A stretch of 56,386 nucleotides of DNA from positions 1 to 56,386 of IMG/VR virus record IMGVR_UViG_3300020465_000021; one strand, 5' to 3'. Of this stretch, positions 42,411 to 51,252 are shown piece by piece. This stretch comes from a virus. Under the pieces are notes generated by a model that worked only from the letters and a program-made list of their open reading frames with translations, had not been told where the DNA came from and searched no databases. Positions within the stretch are counted from its first letter, which is position 1. Each line of letters opens with the position of its first letter. The translations under genes and the position numbers were made by a program.

Positions 42411-42847
42411 TGAATACCATGTCTAGTTATGATCCTATTGATGAAGCATTAAATACTACTAGTAGTATTGAAGTTAGTACAACACCTGAAGGTGGATGTG
42501 TTAGACGAAAAGATAATCTTGCAAATGTCACTAATGATGTAGATAAAGATTATGAATACACTCGTGCCAACTTATATTCACTTATCGAAAAAGGACAAGA
42601 ATCTCTTAATGGTATTATGGAACTTGCAGGTGAGAGTGCGAGTCCAAGAGCATATGAAGTCGCAGGTCAAATTATTAAGTCTGTTGCTGATACTACAGAC
42701 AAATTAATGGAACTTCAGAAGAAAGTTAAGGAAATTGATGAAGATAAAGGAAAACCAACACAAGTTACTAATAATGCAGTTTTTGTAGGTTCTACTTCAG
42801 AACTTGCTAAAATGATTAAACAGGGTCTTCCAAAAAATGACAAATAA
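42410..42847 (+). CDS. 16: Small terminase subunit gp16
   Basis: A 145-residue, largely helical and acidic protein (T4 gp16: 164). Central helices (YEYTRANLYSLIEKGQESLN and GIMELAGESASPRAYEVAGQ) and a following DKLMELQKKVKEIDED coiled coil are those of gp16 of cyanophages. It forms a ring that regulates gp17 and helps choose packaging ends. The next gene overlaps its end by 11 bases. Confidence 0.92.
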   Translation: MNTMSSYDPIDEALNTTSSIEVSTTPEGGCVRRKDNLANVTNDVDKDYEYTRANLYSLIEKGQESLNGIMELAGESASPRAYEVAGQIIKSVADTTDKLMELQKKVKEIDEDKGKPTQVTNNAVFVGSTSELAKMIKQGLPKNDK

Positions 42848-43004
42848 TATTCCTTGGGAAGATGATAGTATTAAAGTTGATGATGCTGATGGTAATTTGG
42901 CATTTGAAATAATAGATTTAGTAAAACCAGATAAATTAGTACCAACATATATAAAACCAGAAGAACACTCTGATTGGAGAACGGAGATTAGTTTTAATAA
43001 ATAG
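42837..43004 (+). CDS. Small acidic hypothetical protein between terminase genes
   Basis: A 55-residue ORF (MTNNIPWEDDSIKVDDADGN, then LAFEIIDLVKPDKLVPTYIK). It overlaps gene 16 by 11 bases, and its final codons overlap the octamer AATAAATA. The pattern is acidic, with two likely strands, and resembles no known family for me. Its location in a compact late operon supports it being real; a terminase accessory role would be speculative. Confidence 0.6.
   Translation: MTNNIPWEDDSIKVDDADGNLAFEIIDLVKPDKLVPTYIKPEEHSDWRTEISFNK
42996..43003 (+). promoter_or_regulatory. Late promoter-like octamer (AATAAATA)
   Basis: AATAAATA overlaps the stop codon of the small gene upstream and is 19 bases before the ATG at 43023. 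One mismatch with the T4 late consensus. Confidence 0.55.
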
Positions 43005-43022
43005 TTAAAAATCTTGTCGATC

Positions 43023-43271
43023 ATGATCATTAAACCACTATCTTTGGCATTTGATATTGCAAGTGCTGCAAATTCTACAATAAATGATGCTACATTAATT
43101 AGAGTTGTTAATGTAAGCAATGCTGCAGTAAAAGTTACTGTTGCTGGATCTGTTGCAGTAGAGACTTATATTGCTGCTGGAGAAGCAGTTGTTATAGAAA
43201 AAGAAATGGGAGCAGCTACAACTGCATCTGGATCTACTGTTTGGGCAACTAAAATAGCATACGCAAATTAA
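43023..43271 (+). CDS. Small structural-type hypothetical protein
   Basis: An 82-residue Ala/Val/Thr-rich protein: MIIKPLSLAFDIASAANSTI, then ATLIRVVNVSNAAVKVTVAG and AGEAVVIEKEMGAATTASGS. The ATG at 43023 is taken rather than a TTG 9 bases upstream. The pattern of hydrophobic strands (TLIRVVNVSNAAVKVTV) indicates an all-beta domain. I recall short beta-rich proteins in this position, next to the large terminase gene, in cyanophages. Likely a minor virion protein; function unknown. Confidence 0.7.
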   Translation: MIIKPLSLAFDIASAANSTINDATLIRVVNVSNAAVKVTVAGSVAVETYIAAGEAVVIEKEMGAATTASGSTVWATKIAYAN

Positions 43272-43276
43272 TACTA

Positions 43277-44926
43277 ATGAAACAAGATGATGTATATCTA
43301 GGTAATCCCAATTTAAAAAAGGCGAATACCCAGATTGAATTTACTGAGGAACAAGTTATAGAGTTTCTTAAGTGTAAGGAAGATCCTGTATATTTTGCAA
43401 ATAATTATATTAAAATTGTTTCTCTTGATGAGGGACTAACACAATTTCATCCATATGATTTTCAAGAGAAGTTAATTAGAAACTTCCATGAGAATAGATT
43501 TAATATATGTAAGATGCCTCGACAGACTGGTAAATCTACCACATCTGTTTCATATCTTTTACATTATGCTGTTTTTAATGACAGTACAAATATTGGTATA
43601 TTGGCAAACAAAGCAGCAACTGCTAGAGATTTATTAGGTAGACTGCAAATTGCATATGAAAATTTGCCTAAATGGATGCAACAGGGTATAATATCCTGGA
43701 ATAAAGGTAGTTTAGAACTGGAGAATGGATCAAAGATACTGGCTGCTTCTACGTCTGCAAGTGCTGTCCGAGGCATGTCGTTCAATATCCTTTTCCTCGA
43801 CGAGTTCGCTTTTGTCCCAAATCATATCGCAGAAGCATTCTTTAGTTCTGTTTATCCTACTATTACGTCTGGTAAATCAACGAAAGTTATAATGGTCTCT
43901 ACTCCTCACGGGATGAACCATTTCTATAGATACTGGCATGATGCTGAGAAGGGGAAAAATGAATATGTACCGACTGATGTTCATTGGTCACAAGTTCCTG
44001 GTAGAGATGCTGAATGGAAAGCACAGACTATTGCCAATACTTCAGATCAACAATTTAAAATTGAGTTTGAGTGTGAGTTTTTAGGATCTGTCAATACTCT
44101 CATCAATCCTGCAAAATTGAGGACGATGGTATATGATGAACCACTTACTAGAAATGCTGGATTAGATATTTACGAAAAGGTACAGAAAGATCATAATTAC
44201 ATAGTTACGGTTGATGTTGCTAGAGGATTAGGTAATGATTATTCTGCATTTGTAGTTTTTGATACTACAGAATTCCCTTATAGGGTAATTGCCAAATATA
44301 GGAATAATGAAATTAAACCTATGTTATTCCCTAATATTATTCTTGATGTTGCAAAAAATTATAATAATGCTTATATTTTAATAGAAGTTAATGATATAGG
44401 AGATCAAGTAGCAAGTATTCTTCAATATGATTTGGAATATGAAAATCTTTTAATGGCATCTATGAGAGGAAGAAATGGTCAAATAGTTGGACAAGGTTTT
44501 TCTGGTAAGAAAACACAACTTGGAGTGAGAATGACATCCTCAGTTAAAAAGTTGGGTTGTTCTAATCTTAAAACTATGTTGGAAGATGATAAATTAACTC
44601 TTTGTGATTATGAATTAATTTCAGAACTTACCACTTTCATACAAAAACATCAATCATTTGAAGCAGAAGAAGGATGTAACGATGATTTGGCAATGTGTCT
44701 AGTTATATTTGCATGGTTAGTTGCACAGGATTATTTTAAAGAAATGACTGATAATGATATTCGTAAAAGATTATATGAGGAACAGAAGAATCAAATAGAA
44801 CAAGATATGGCACCATTTGGTTTTATTTCAGATGGATTTGACACAGAAAGTTTTGTTGATGATGATGGAGACAGATGGCATACTGATGAATATGGTGATC
44901 GTTCTTATATGTGGGATTATCGATGA
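43277..44926 (+). CDS. 17: Large terminase subunit gp17
   Basis: A 549-residue packaging motor (T4: 610). The ATPase carries the Walker A PRQTGKST at about residues 81-88, Walker B ILFLDE at 171-176 (Asp175-Glu176) and motif III STPHG at 209-213. The RNase H-like nuclease has Asp313 in VTVDVARG, Glu370 in ILIEVND and Asp469/470 in GCNDDLAMC. Both halves look intact. It cuts concatemers and pumps DNA into the prohead at the portal. ATGA couples its end to the next small gene. Confidence 0.98.
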   Translation: MKQDDVYLGNPNLKKANTQIEFTEEQVIEFLKCKEDPVYFANNYIKIVSLDEGLTQFHPYDFQEKLIRNFHENRFNICKMPRQTGKSTTSVSYLLHYAVFNDSTNIGILANKAATARDLLGRLQIAYENLPKWMQQGIISWNKGSLELENGSKILAASTSASAVRGMSFNILFLDEFAFVPNHIAEAFFSSVYPTITSGKSTKVIMVSTPHGMNHFYRYWHDAEKGKNEYVPTDVHWSQVPGRDAEWKAQTIANTSDQQFKIEFECEFLGSVNTLINPAKLRTMVYDEPLTRNAGLDIYEKVQKDHNYIVTVDVARGLGNDYSAFVVFDTTEFPYRVIAKYRNNEIKPMLFPNIILDVAKNYNNAYILIEVNDIGDQVASILQYDLEYENLLMASMRGRNGQIVGQGFSGKKTQLGVRMTSSVKKLGCSNLKTMLEDDKLTLCDYELISELTTFIQKHQSFEAEEGCNDDLAMCLVIFAWLVAQDYFKEMTDNDIRKRLYEEQKNQIEQDMAPFGFISDGFDTESFVDDDGDRWHTDEYGDRSYMWDYR

Positions 44927-45189
44927 AAGGTTACACCAAAGAAGATATTAAAAGGATATTAGGATCTTCTTGGCCAACTATGCCTGAAGATCATGAGACT
45001 GGTAATCAGTTAAGAAGAAGAAAGGGTAGGGAGATGAGAGAAGGGAAAAGACCTTATCCCACATACCCTGCAAAGAAGGTAGGTCCAAATTTTGATGAGA
45101 ATGGAAAATATATTTACCCTGAAGGTAGTGGATTTAATTATATGGAGAAAGAGAATCCTAATTCTGAATGGGGTGGTAAAGTATCTTAA
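44923..45189 (+). CDS. Small hypothetical protein after terminase
   Basis: The ATG at 44923 overlaps the gene 17 stop by 4 bases; an in-frame start at 44911 would overlap more. The 88-residue protein is basic in its middle (QLRRRKGREMREGKRPYPTY), with aromatic residues towards the end (KYIYPEGSGFNYMEKENPNS). No domain recognised. A nucleic-acid contact is possible from charge, but not shown. Its stop shares one base with the following NfuA-like gene. Confidence 0.68.
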   Translation: MKGYTKEDIKRILGSSWPTMPEDHETGNQLRRRKGREMREGKRPYPTYPAKKVGPNFDENGKYIYPEGSGFNYMEKENPNSEWGGKVS

Positions 45190-45419
45190 TGGAATTAACA
45201 GAAGAAAACGTACTTAAAGTGTTAGAGGAACTTATTCCCTATATTGAAGCAGATGGTGGATACCTACAACTTTACGATATAGAAGATGGATATGTTAAAG
45301 TAAAATTAGGTGGTGCATGTGAGACATGTGCTATGAGTACTATGACTTTGAAGCAAGGTATAGAAAAGAAACTGATGATGGAAATACCTGATGTAAAGGG
45401 AGTAGTTCAAGTATTATAA
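45189..45419 (+). CDS. NfuA/NifU C-terminal-like Fe-S protein
   Basis: A 76-residue protein that is a complete NifU-like C-terminal (NFU) domain: ENVLKVLEELIPYIEADGGY, LQLYDIEDGYVKVKLGGACE and the CxxC pair Cys44-x2-Cys47, followed by TLKQGIEKKLMMEIPDVKGV. NFU domains hold a 4Fe-4S cluster at a dimer interface and deliver it to target apoproteins. Cyanobacteria use NfuA for photosystem I cluster supply. It lies in a late operon between terminase and sheath, overlapping both neighbours by one base. The fold is clear; the client protein is unknown. Confidence 0.9.
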   Translation: MELTEENVLKVLEELIPYIEADGGYLQLYDIEDGYVKVKLGGACETCAMSTMTLKQGIEKKLMMEIPDVKGVVQVL

Positions 45420-45646
45420 TGGAATTTGATAAACAAGTCGAATTAGGGCATTTATTATTGTCCGAACGATCTTGTAGAGTATGTGGAGAAATAAAAAATT
45501 TATTAGATGATTTCTACTTAACACGTAAAAATAGAGGGGCATTACCATCTGCATATTCATATGAATGTAAATTATGTACTATAAAAAGAATAGTATCATC
45601 CAGAAAAAAGAAACCATTCACTGATTGGTCATATCCAGATTGGTAA
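45419..45646 (+). CDS. Small zinc-knuckle protein
   Basis: A 75-residue protein with CRVC at about residues 19-22, and CKLC at about 50-53, each a CxxC, with FYLTRKNRGALPSAYSYECK between. This matches the short treble-clef/HNH-like zinc modules of phages, in which C..C...F......K.G......C..C is common, but the catalytic His residues of HNH nucleases are absent. It could bind DNA near the terminase or serve as a structural protein; not resolved. It overlaps the NfuA-like gene by one base. Confidence 0.7.
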   Translation: MEFDKQVELGHLLLSERSCRVCGEIKNLLDDFYLTRKNRGALPSAYSYECKLCTIKRIVSSRKKKPFTDWSYPDW

Positions 45647-45684
45647 TGTTCATGTATCGTTTCCCCAATGAAAATGCACCTTTG

Positions 45685-45692
45685 AATAAATA
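45685..45692 (+). promoter_or_regulatory. Late promoter-like octamer (AATAAATA)
   Basis: AATAAATA is 35 bases before the gene 18 ATG in an 81-base gap, followed by a good ribosome binding site (GGAGAG at 45717). Confidence 0.6.
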
Positions 45693-45727
45693 ATTTCAGA
45701 AATAATCTGAGATTCGGAGAGTAAAAG

Positions 45728-47959
45728 ATGCCACTAAATTTAGCATCTCCTGGAATTGTCGTAAGAGAGGTTGACCTAACAATTGGTAGAGTTGATCCAG
45801 TATCTGGATCTGTCGGTGCGTTAGCAGCTCCCTTTGCACGAGGTCCAGTAGGTCTTCCTCAATTAATTGAGAGCGAAGACGATCTTTACAGTACATACGG
45901 GAAACCATATAATACAGATAAGCAATATGAAAGTTGGATGGTAGCATCTTCCTACTTAGCATATGGTGGAAATATGCAAGTTGTGAGAACAGATGATGAA
46001 CATCTTAAAAATGCTACTGATGATGGATCACCATCTATCAAAATTAAAAATGACGATCATTACAACCAATTAGGTTATGATGATAATACCATTTCATCTA
46101 CAGTTGTTTCTGCTAAGAACCCTGGTAGTTGGGCAAATGGAATTAAGGTTGCAACTATTGATGCTTTGGGAGATCAAAGATTAACTCTTAATAGTTACGT
46201 TGGTGTTAGTACAGTTGGTTATGCAGTAACTCAAACAATGCATGGCAAATCAATTGAAGATCCTGACCAACCAGTAGGAAGTGGATCAACTGTACAAGCA
46301 GATGGTTATCTTAAGGGTATAATTACAGGAATAGTTACAAGTATTGATCCTGCTACTGCTGGTAATATCATTGGAATAGATGTTAAAGTACTTTCCCATG
46401 TAAGAGGTAGTGGTGTAGAAGTATCAAAAGACTACACACCATTAGCAGAGTATTCATTTGATCATACTAAATCTGTTGGTATCACATCTACTGGTTGGGC
46501 TGATGGTAGTAGAACTCAAACAAGACAAGTATCTACTCAGAAAGATTGGTTTGAACAGCAAGAGATTGTATTAGGTGGAGATTTAGAACCACTTGAATGG
46601 GATCAAATAGCAGATCGTCCATCAACTTCAGCACATGCTGCTGCTAGAGGAGGTAGATTTGACGAGGTTCATGTTATTGTAATTGATGCCAATGGAACAA
46701 TTACTGGTAATGCTGGTACAATTCTTGAGAAGCATCTCAATGTATCTAAAGCAAAAGATGGTGAGTATTCTGCAGGAAGTCCTTCTTACTGGAGAAAATG
46801 GCTTAAAACTAATTCTCAATACATCTTTGGTGGTGGTGCTCCAGCAGGATTAACAACAACTGCATACGAAACGTCTTCAAACAATACATTGGATACAGAT
46901 AGTGGTTGGGATCAAGATTCTAAGAGTGTTAATTTTGGTGCTGGTGGTGCTAACACTTATACACTAACTGGTGGTGTAGATTATGATGTAACAAATAGAC
47001 TTGATACTGATGATACTACTGGAGCATTATATGCTGATCCTGCTGGTATTATTAGTGGATTAGACTTATTTACTAATAAAGAACTTTATGAAGTAGATTT
47101 CATCTTGATGGGATCTGGTAATTTCAGTAAGGAACAGACAAGAGCAATTGCATCTAAAGCAATCGCTGTTGCTGATTCAAGAAAGGATGCTATCGCATTT
47201 ATATCTCCTTATAGAGGAGCATTTATCAGTGACGGTGCTTCTGGTGCAGTAACTGTTGAAAATGATGATCAAATTACAAGTAATGTACTAAGTTTCTACA
47301 ACTCACTTACATCCACCACATATGGTGTATTTGATAGTGGATACAAGTACATGTATGATAGATTCAATAATACATTCCGTTATGTCCCTCTAAACGGTGA
47401 TATCGCTGGCACATGTGCTAGAACAGATCAAACCGACTTCCCTTGGTTCTCACCAGCAGGAACAAATAGAGGTGCTATTCTCAATGTTGTAAAACTTCCA
47501 TACAACCCAGGTAAGGCACAACGTGATACACTTTATTCAAATAGAATAAACCCAGTTATCTTATCACCTGGAGCAGGTATTGTTCTATTCGGTGACAAGA
47601 CTGGATATGGAAAGGCATCTGCATTTGATAGAATCAACGTTCGTAGATTATTCATCTACCTCGAAGATGCTATATCTGCTGCTGCTAAAGATCAGCTATT
47701 TGAATTCAATGATGAGATTACAAGGACTAACTTTGTAAATATCATTGAACCATTCCTCCGTGATGTTCAATCTAAGAGAGGAATCTTTGATTATGTTGTT
47801 ATTTGTGATGAAACAAATAACACAGCTGCAGTTATCGACAATAACGAATTTATTGCCGATATATATGTTAAACCTGCAAGATCAATTAACTTCATTGGTC
47901 TAACCTTCATCGCCACCAGAACTGGTGTTAGCTTTGAAGAAGTAATCGGTAACGTTTAA
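45728..47959 (+). CDS. 18: Tail sheath protein gp18
   Basis: A 743-residue protein (T4: 659). The N-terminus (ASPGIVVREVDLTIGRVDPV then GSVGALAAPFARGPVGLPQL) is that of T4-like sheath proteins, and the C-terminal 180 residues (GYGKASAFDRINVRRLFIYL, EDAISAAAKDQLFEFND, ARSINFIGLTFIATRTGVSF) are the conserved core that forms the contractile helical array. Insertions in the middle (residues about 150-340) account for the extra length. It is preceded by its own late promoter, as expected for an abundant protein. Confidence 0.97.
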   Translation: MPLNLASPGIVVREVDLTIGRVDPVSGSVGALAAPFARGPVGLPQLIESEDDLYSTYGKPYNTDKQYESWMVASSYLAYGGNMQVVRTDDEHLKNATDDGSPSIKIKNDDHYNQLGYDDNTISSTVVSAKNPGSWANGIKVATIDALGDQRLTLNSYVGVSTVGYAVTQTMHGKSIEDPDQPVGSGSTVQADGYLKGIITGIVTSIDPATAGNIIGIDVKVLSHVRGSGVEVSKDYTPLAEYSFDHTKSVGITSTGWADGSRTQTRQVSTQKDWFEQQEIVLGGDLEPLEWDQIADRPSTSAHAAARGGRFDEVHVIVIDANGTITGNAGTILEKHLNVSKAKDGEYSAGSPSYWRKWLKTNSQYIFGGGAPAGLTTTAYETSSNNTLDTDSGWDQDSKSVNFGAGGANTYTLTGGVDYDVTNRLDTDDTTGALYADPAGIISGLDLFTNKELYEVDFILMGSGNFSKEQTRAIASKAIAVADSRKDAIAFISPYRGAFISDGASGAVTVENDDQITSNVLSFYNSLTSTTYGVFDSGYKYMYDRFNNTFRYVPLNGDIAGTCARTDQTDFPWFSPAGTNRGAILNVVKLPYNPGKAQRDTLYSNRINPVILSPGAGIVLFGDKTGYGKASAFDRINVRRLFIYLEDAISAAAKDQLFEFNDEITRTNFVNIIEPFLRDVQSKRGIFDYVVICDETNNTAAVIDNNEFIADIYVKPARSINFIGLTFIATRTGVSFEEVIGNV

Positions 47960-47981
47960 TCCAACTTAGAGTTATAAAACT

Positions 47982-48578
47982 ATGGCAACTCGCAATCAAC
48001 TAAATCCACCCCCACTAAGGAAGATTACTGATTTTAAAAGTAAACTAACTGGCGGTGGTGCTCGTTCAAATCTATTTGAAGTTGAGCTTTCTTTTCCAGC
48101 AGCAGTAGCAGTAGATGGTCTTAATGACATTCTACAAAAAGCAAGATTCTTGGTTAAAGCTGCTAATTTACCTGCATCAAATGTTGCTCCAATTGAAGTA
48201 CCTTTCAGAGGAAGGGTACTCAAAATTGCTGGAGACAGAACATTTGATACATGGTCAATCACTGTACTTAATGATACAGATTTCTCTATAAGATCTGCTT
48301 TTGAAAAGTGGATGAATACAATCAATAGAGTTTCTGATAATACAGGTACAACCGACCCTGCAGATTATCAATCTGATGCTTATGTTTATCAGTTAGATCG
48401 TAGTGGGGAAACTTTAAGACAGTATCATTTCTTTGATATTTTTCCAACTCAAGTTGCTCCAATTGAATTATCCTACGATTCTGCAGGTATTCAAGAATTC
48501 ACAGTTGAACTTCAAGTTCAGTGGTGGGAAGCAGTCAAAGGTAACGGTGCCAATTCTGGCGGTGAAAATATTAACTAA
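47982..48578 (+). CDS. 19: Tail tube protein gp19
   Basis: A 198-residue protein (T4: 163). Recognisable from LRKITDFKSKLTGGGARSNL, FLVKAANLPASNVAPIEVPF then RGRVLKIAGDRTF, DTWSITVLNDTDFSIRSAFE and KWMNTINR. gp19 stacks as hexameric rings to form the inner tube through which DNA passes. The small gap to gene 18 (22 bases) has no terminator, so the two are partly co-transcribed. Its stop is overlapped by ACTAAATA. Confidence 0.97.
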   Translation: MATRNQLNPPPLRKITDFKSKLTGGGARSNLFEVELSFPAAVAVDGLNDILQKARFLVKAANLPASNVAPIEVPFRGRVLKIAGDRTFDTWSITVLNDTDFSIRSAFEKWMNTINRVSDNTGTTDPADYQSDAYVYQLDRSGETLRQYHFFDIFPTQVAPIELSYDSAGIQEFTVELQVQWWEAVKGNGANSGGENIN

Positions 48579-48581
48579 ATA
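48574..48581 (+). promoter_or_regulatory. Weak late promoter-like octamer (ACTAAATA)
   Basis: ACTAAATA overlaps the gene 19 stop and is 30 bases before the gene 20 ATG. It differs from TATAAATA at three positions, so it is listed at low confidence; a TATAAT at 48586 lacks a -35. Confidence 0.3.
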
Positions 48582-48611
48582 GTGCTATAATAGTAGGAAA
48601 ACAATTATACT

Positions 48612-50294
48612 ATGCCTAGACTGTTTGGGTTCTCTATTGATGATAGCCAAAAAACGCCTCCTTCAGTAATATCCCCCGTTCCGCAAACCAATGCAGACGG
48701 GGTTGATAATTATATAAGTAGTGGTTTTTATGGACAATATGTTGATATCGAAGGTGTTTATAGAACCGAACACGAATTAATTAAAAGATATCGTGAAATG
48801 GCATTACATCCAGAATGTGATGGTGCTATCGAAGACGTTGTTAACGAAGCTATAGTTAGTGATTTATATGATTCTCCAGTAGAGATTGAATTATCTAATT
48901 TAAATGCAAGCGACAAATTAAAAAAAGTAATTAGAGAAGAGTTTAAATATCTCAAAGAAGTAATGGACTTTGATAGAAAGTGCCATGAAATCTTTAAAAA
49001 TTGGTATATTGATGGTAGGGTCTATTACCATAAGGTAATTGATATGAAAAAACCTGAAGAAGGAATTCAGGATTTGAGATATATTGATCCTATGAAGATG
49101 AAGTATGTCCGTCAAGAAAAGAAACAATCTAAAGGACAACAAGTAATCGATATGAATAGGGGTTCTGATATACCTACTAAGAGTATTGAACCAGATATAG
49201 AAGAGTATTTTTTATATACACCAAAAGCAAATTATCCAACTGGAATGGTTACTGGTGCATCAAAAGGTGCGGTAAAGATTGCAAAAGACTCTGTTGTTTA
49301 TTGTAGTTCTGGATTGGTTGATAGAAATAAAGGAACAGTTCTTTCATATCTCCATAAAGCAATCAAATCACTTAATCAACTTAGAATGATTGAAGATAGT
49401 CTTGTAATTTATAGATTGTCAAGAGCACCAGAAAGAAGAATATTCTACATTGATGTAGGTAATTTACCAAAAGTAAAAGCAGAACAATACCTTAAAGAGG
49501 TAATGTCTCGCTATAGAAATAAGTTAGTATATGATGCTAACACTGGTGAAGTTAGAGATGACAGAAAGTTTATGTCTATGATGGAGGATTTCTGGTTGCC
49601 TAGAAGAGAAGGTGGTAGAGGAACTGAAATCACAACACTCCCTGGTGGACAAAACTTAGGAGAACTTGCTGATATTGAATACTTCCAAAAGAAACTATAT
49701 CGTTCATTAGGTGTTCCTGAATCTAGAATTGCTACTGATGGTGGATTTAATTTGGGACGTTCATCAGAAATCTTAAGAGATGAACTTAAATTTGCTAAAT
49801 TTGTAGGACGTTTAAGAAAACGTTTTGCTGCAATGTTTAATGATATACTCAGAACTCAATTGATTCTAAAGAATATTGTTACTCCAGAAGATTGGGATGT
49901 AATGGAAGATCATATCCAATATGATTTCTTATATGACAATCAATTTGCCGAACTTAAGGAATCTGAACTTATGGAAGGTAGAATGAATATGCTTGGTCAA
50001 ATCGAACCTTATATTGGTAAGTACTATTCTAATGAATATGTAAGAAGAAGAGTATTACGTCAGACTGATTCAGAAATTATAGAAATTGATGAACAAATAG
50101 AAGATGAAATACAAAAAGGTATTATTCCAGATCCTTCAATGATAGATCCAATTACTGGAGAACCTTTACCTCCAGATGGTGGTATGGGTGATCCTATGGC
50201 AATGGGTGAGGTTCCTCTAGAACCAGATTTAGATGCTGCTGCAGATCAAGTTGGTCAACAGTTGGATAAAGACAGTAAAAAAGCAGAGATATAA
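48612..50294 (+). CDS. 20: Portal vertex protein gp20
   Basis: A 560-residue protein (T4: 524). Typical regions are YREMALHPECDGAIEDVVNE, ILREYFKY-like IREEFKYLKEVMDFDRKCHE, IFKNWYIDGRVYYHKVID, LSYLHKAIKSLNQLRMIEDS and LVIYRLSRAPERRIFYIDVG, then LPRREGGRGTEITTLPGGQN (from LPRREGGRG). It forms the dodecameric ring for DNA entry, terminase docking and neck attachment, and also starts prohead assembly. The C-terminus is acidic and Pro/Gly-rich. Confidence 0.98.
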   Translation: MPRLFGFSIDDSQKTPPSVISPVPQTNADGVDNYISSGFYGQYVDIEGVYRTEHELIKRYREMALHPECDGAIEDVVNEAIVSDLYDSPVEIELSNLNASDKLKKVIREEFKYLKEVMDFDRKCHEIFKNWYIDGRVYYHKVIDMKKPEEGIQDLRYIDPMKMKYVRQEKKQSKGQQVIDMNRGSDIPTKSIEPDIEEYFLYTPKANYPTGMVTGASKGAVKIAKDSVVYCSSGLVDRNKGTVLSYLHKAIKSLNQLRMIEDSLVIYRLSRAPERRIFYIDVGNLPKVKAEQYLKEVMSRYRNKLVYDANTGEVRDDRKFMSMMEDFWLPRREGGRGTEITTLPGGQNLGELADIEYFQKKLYRSLGVPESRIATDGGFNLGRSSEILRDELKFAKFVGRLRKRFAAMFNDILRTQLILKNIVTPEDWDVMEDHIQYDFLYDNQFAELKESELMEGRMNMLGQIEPYIGKYYSNEYVRRRVLRQTDSEIIEIDEQIEDEIQKGIIPDPSMIDPITGEPLPPDGGMGDPMAMGEVPLEPDLDAAADQVGQQLDKDSKKAEI

Positions 50295-50297
50295 ATA
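50290..50297 (+). promoter_or_regulatory. Late promoter octamer (TATAAATA)
   Basis: TATAAATA overlaps the end of gene 20 (TAA at 50292-50294) and is 25 bases before the ATG at 50323. Exact consensus. Confidence 0.75.
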
Positions 50298-50322
50298 AAA
50301 TATATACCTATTATTAATTATT

Positions 50323-50562
50323 ATGGATAATATCATCGATTTGATTGCCACTGATAAGTCTTCGAGCGAAATCAGTGATGCAATTAAGGATGCACTATAT
50401 GCAAAATCTTCAGATAAAATAGATGCCATTAAACCAAAAGTAGCAACATCAATGTTTGATGAACCTGCTGTAGAGGTTGAAGATGAGGCAGAAACTGAAA
50501 CTGAAGTTGATGCAAAATTGGATCAATCTGATGAAGATCAAGAACAAGAACAAGAATCATGA
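50323..50562 (+). CDS. 67: Prohead core protein gp67-like
   Basis: A 79-residue protein (T4 gp67: 80). N-terminal MDNIIDLIATDKSSSEISDA helix with basic residues and a strongly acidic C-terminus (VEVEDEAETETEVDAKLDQS then DEDQEQEQES). Position between 20 and 21 is that of T4 gene 67. gp67 is part of the prohead core and is cleaved by gp21 to yield small internal peptides. The call relies on size, position and charge rather than on strong sequence identity. It overlaps gene 21 by ATGA. Confidence 0.75.
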   Translation: MDNIIDLIATDKSSSEISDAIKDALYAKSSDKIDAIKPKVATSMFDEPAVEVEDEAETETEVDAKLDQSDEDQEQEQES

Positions 50563-51209
50563 AACTGATTACAGAAGAAATTTCAAGCGTTAAATTTATT
50601 ACCGAAGGTAAAGGTTCTAAAAAGAAACTTTATATTGAGGGAGTATTTTTGCAAGGAGACATCAAAAACCGTAATGGTAGAATGTATCCAGTAAATACTC
50701 TTGATAAAGAGGTTAATAGATACAATGAATCTTTTGTGCAAAAGGGTCGTGCTCTTGGTGAATTGGGACATCCAGAAGGTCCAACCGTAAATCTGGATAG
50801 AGTATCTCATAAAATTACATCTCTCGTAAGAGAAGGTAATAATTTTAAAGGTAAGGCACAACTTCTTGAGACACCAATGGGTAAGATTGCAAAATCTCTA
50901 CTTGGTGAAGGTGTTATGTTAGGAGTTTCTTCTCGTGGTGTTGGGTCACTTAAAGAAGATCATACAGGTACTAAAGTAGTTGGTGAAGATTTTCAGTTAG
51001 CAACTGCTGCTGATATCGTCGCTGATCCTTCCGCACCTGATGCATTTGTTAATGGCATCATGGAAGGAAAAGAGTGGGTTTGGGATGGAGGAATTCTTCG
51101 TCAAGAGCTTGCTGAAAAAACAAAAAGGTCGATCAACACTTTAGTTGATCAGAGAAGATTGGAAGAACATAAGTTGGATTTATTCAACAATTTTCTTTCA
51201 AATCTGTAA
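50559..51209 (+). CDS. 21: Prohead core scaffold protease gp21
   Basis: A 216-residue serine protease (T4 gp21: 212). Conserved elements: NRNGRMYPVNTLDKEVNRYN, then ALGELGHPEGPTVNLDRVSH with the catalytic His71, and VMLGVSSRGVGSL around 119-131 with the nucleophile Ser124 or Ser125. It cleaves gp22, gp67, gp23 and itself during head maturation. It follows gp67 by an ATGA overlap and precedes gene 22. Confidence 0.96.
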   Translation: MKLITEEISSVKFITEGKGSKKKLYIEGVFLQGDIKNRNGRMYPVNTLDKEVNRYNESFVQKGRALGELGHPEGPTVNLDRVSHKITSLVREGNNFKGKAQLLETPMGKIAKSLLGEGVMLGVSSRGVGSLKEDHTGTKVVGEDFQLATAADIVADPSAPDAFVNGIMEGKEWVWDGGILRQELAEKTKRSINTLVDQRRLEEHKLDLFNNFLSNL

Positions 51210-51213
51210 CCTC

Positions 51214-51221
51214 TATAAATA
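51214..51221 (+). promoter_or_regulatory. Late promoter octamer (TATAAATA)
   Basis: CTATAAATAAATA: exact late consensus, 31 bases before the gene 22 ATG and 4 bases after the gene 21 stop. Confidence 0.8.
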
Positions 51222-51252
51222 AATACAGATTAATTTAAATATATCTAAACAA

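Noticed and set aside
48586-48591. TATAAT upstream of gene 20 as a sigma70 promoter
   Set aside because: No acceptable -35 lies 15-19 bases upstream, and neighbouring genes use late octamers.
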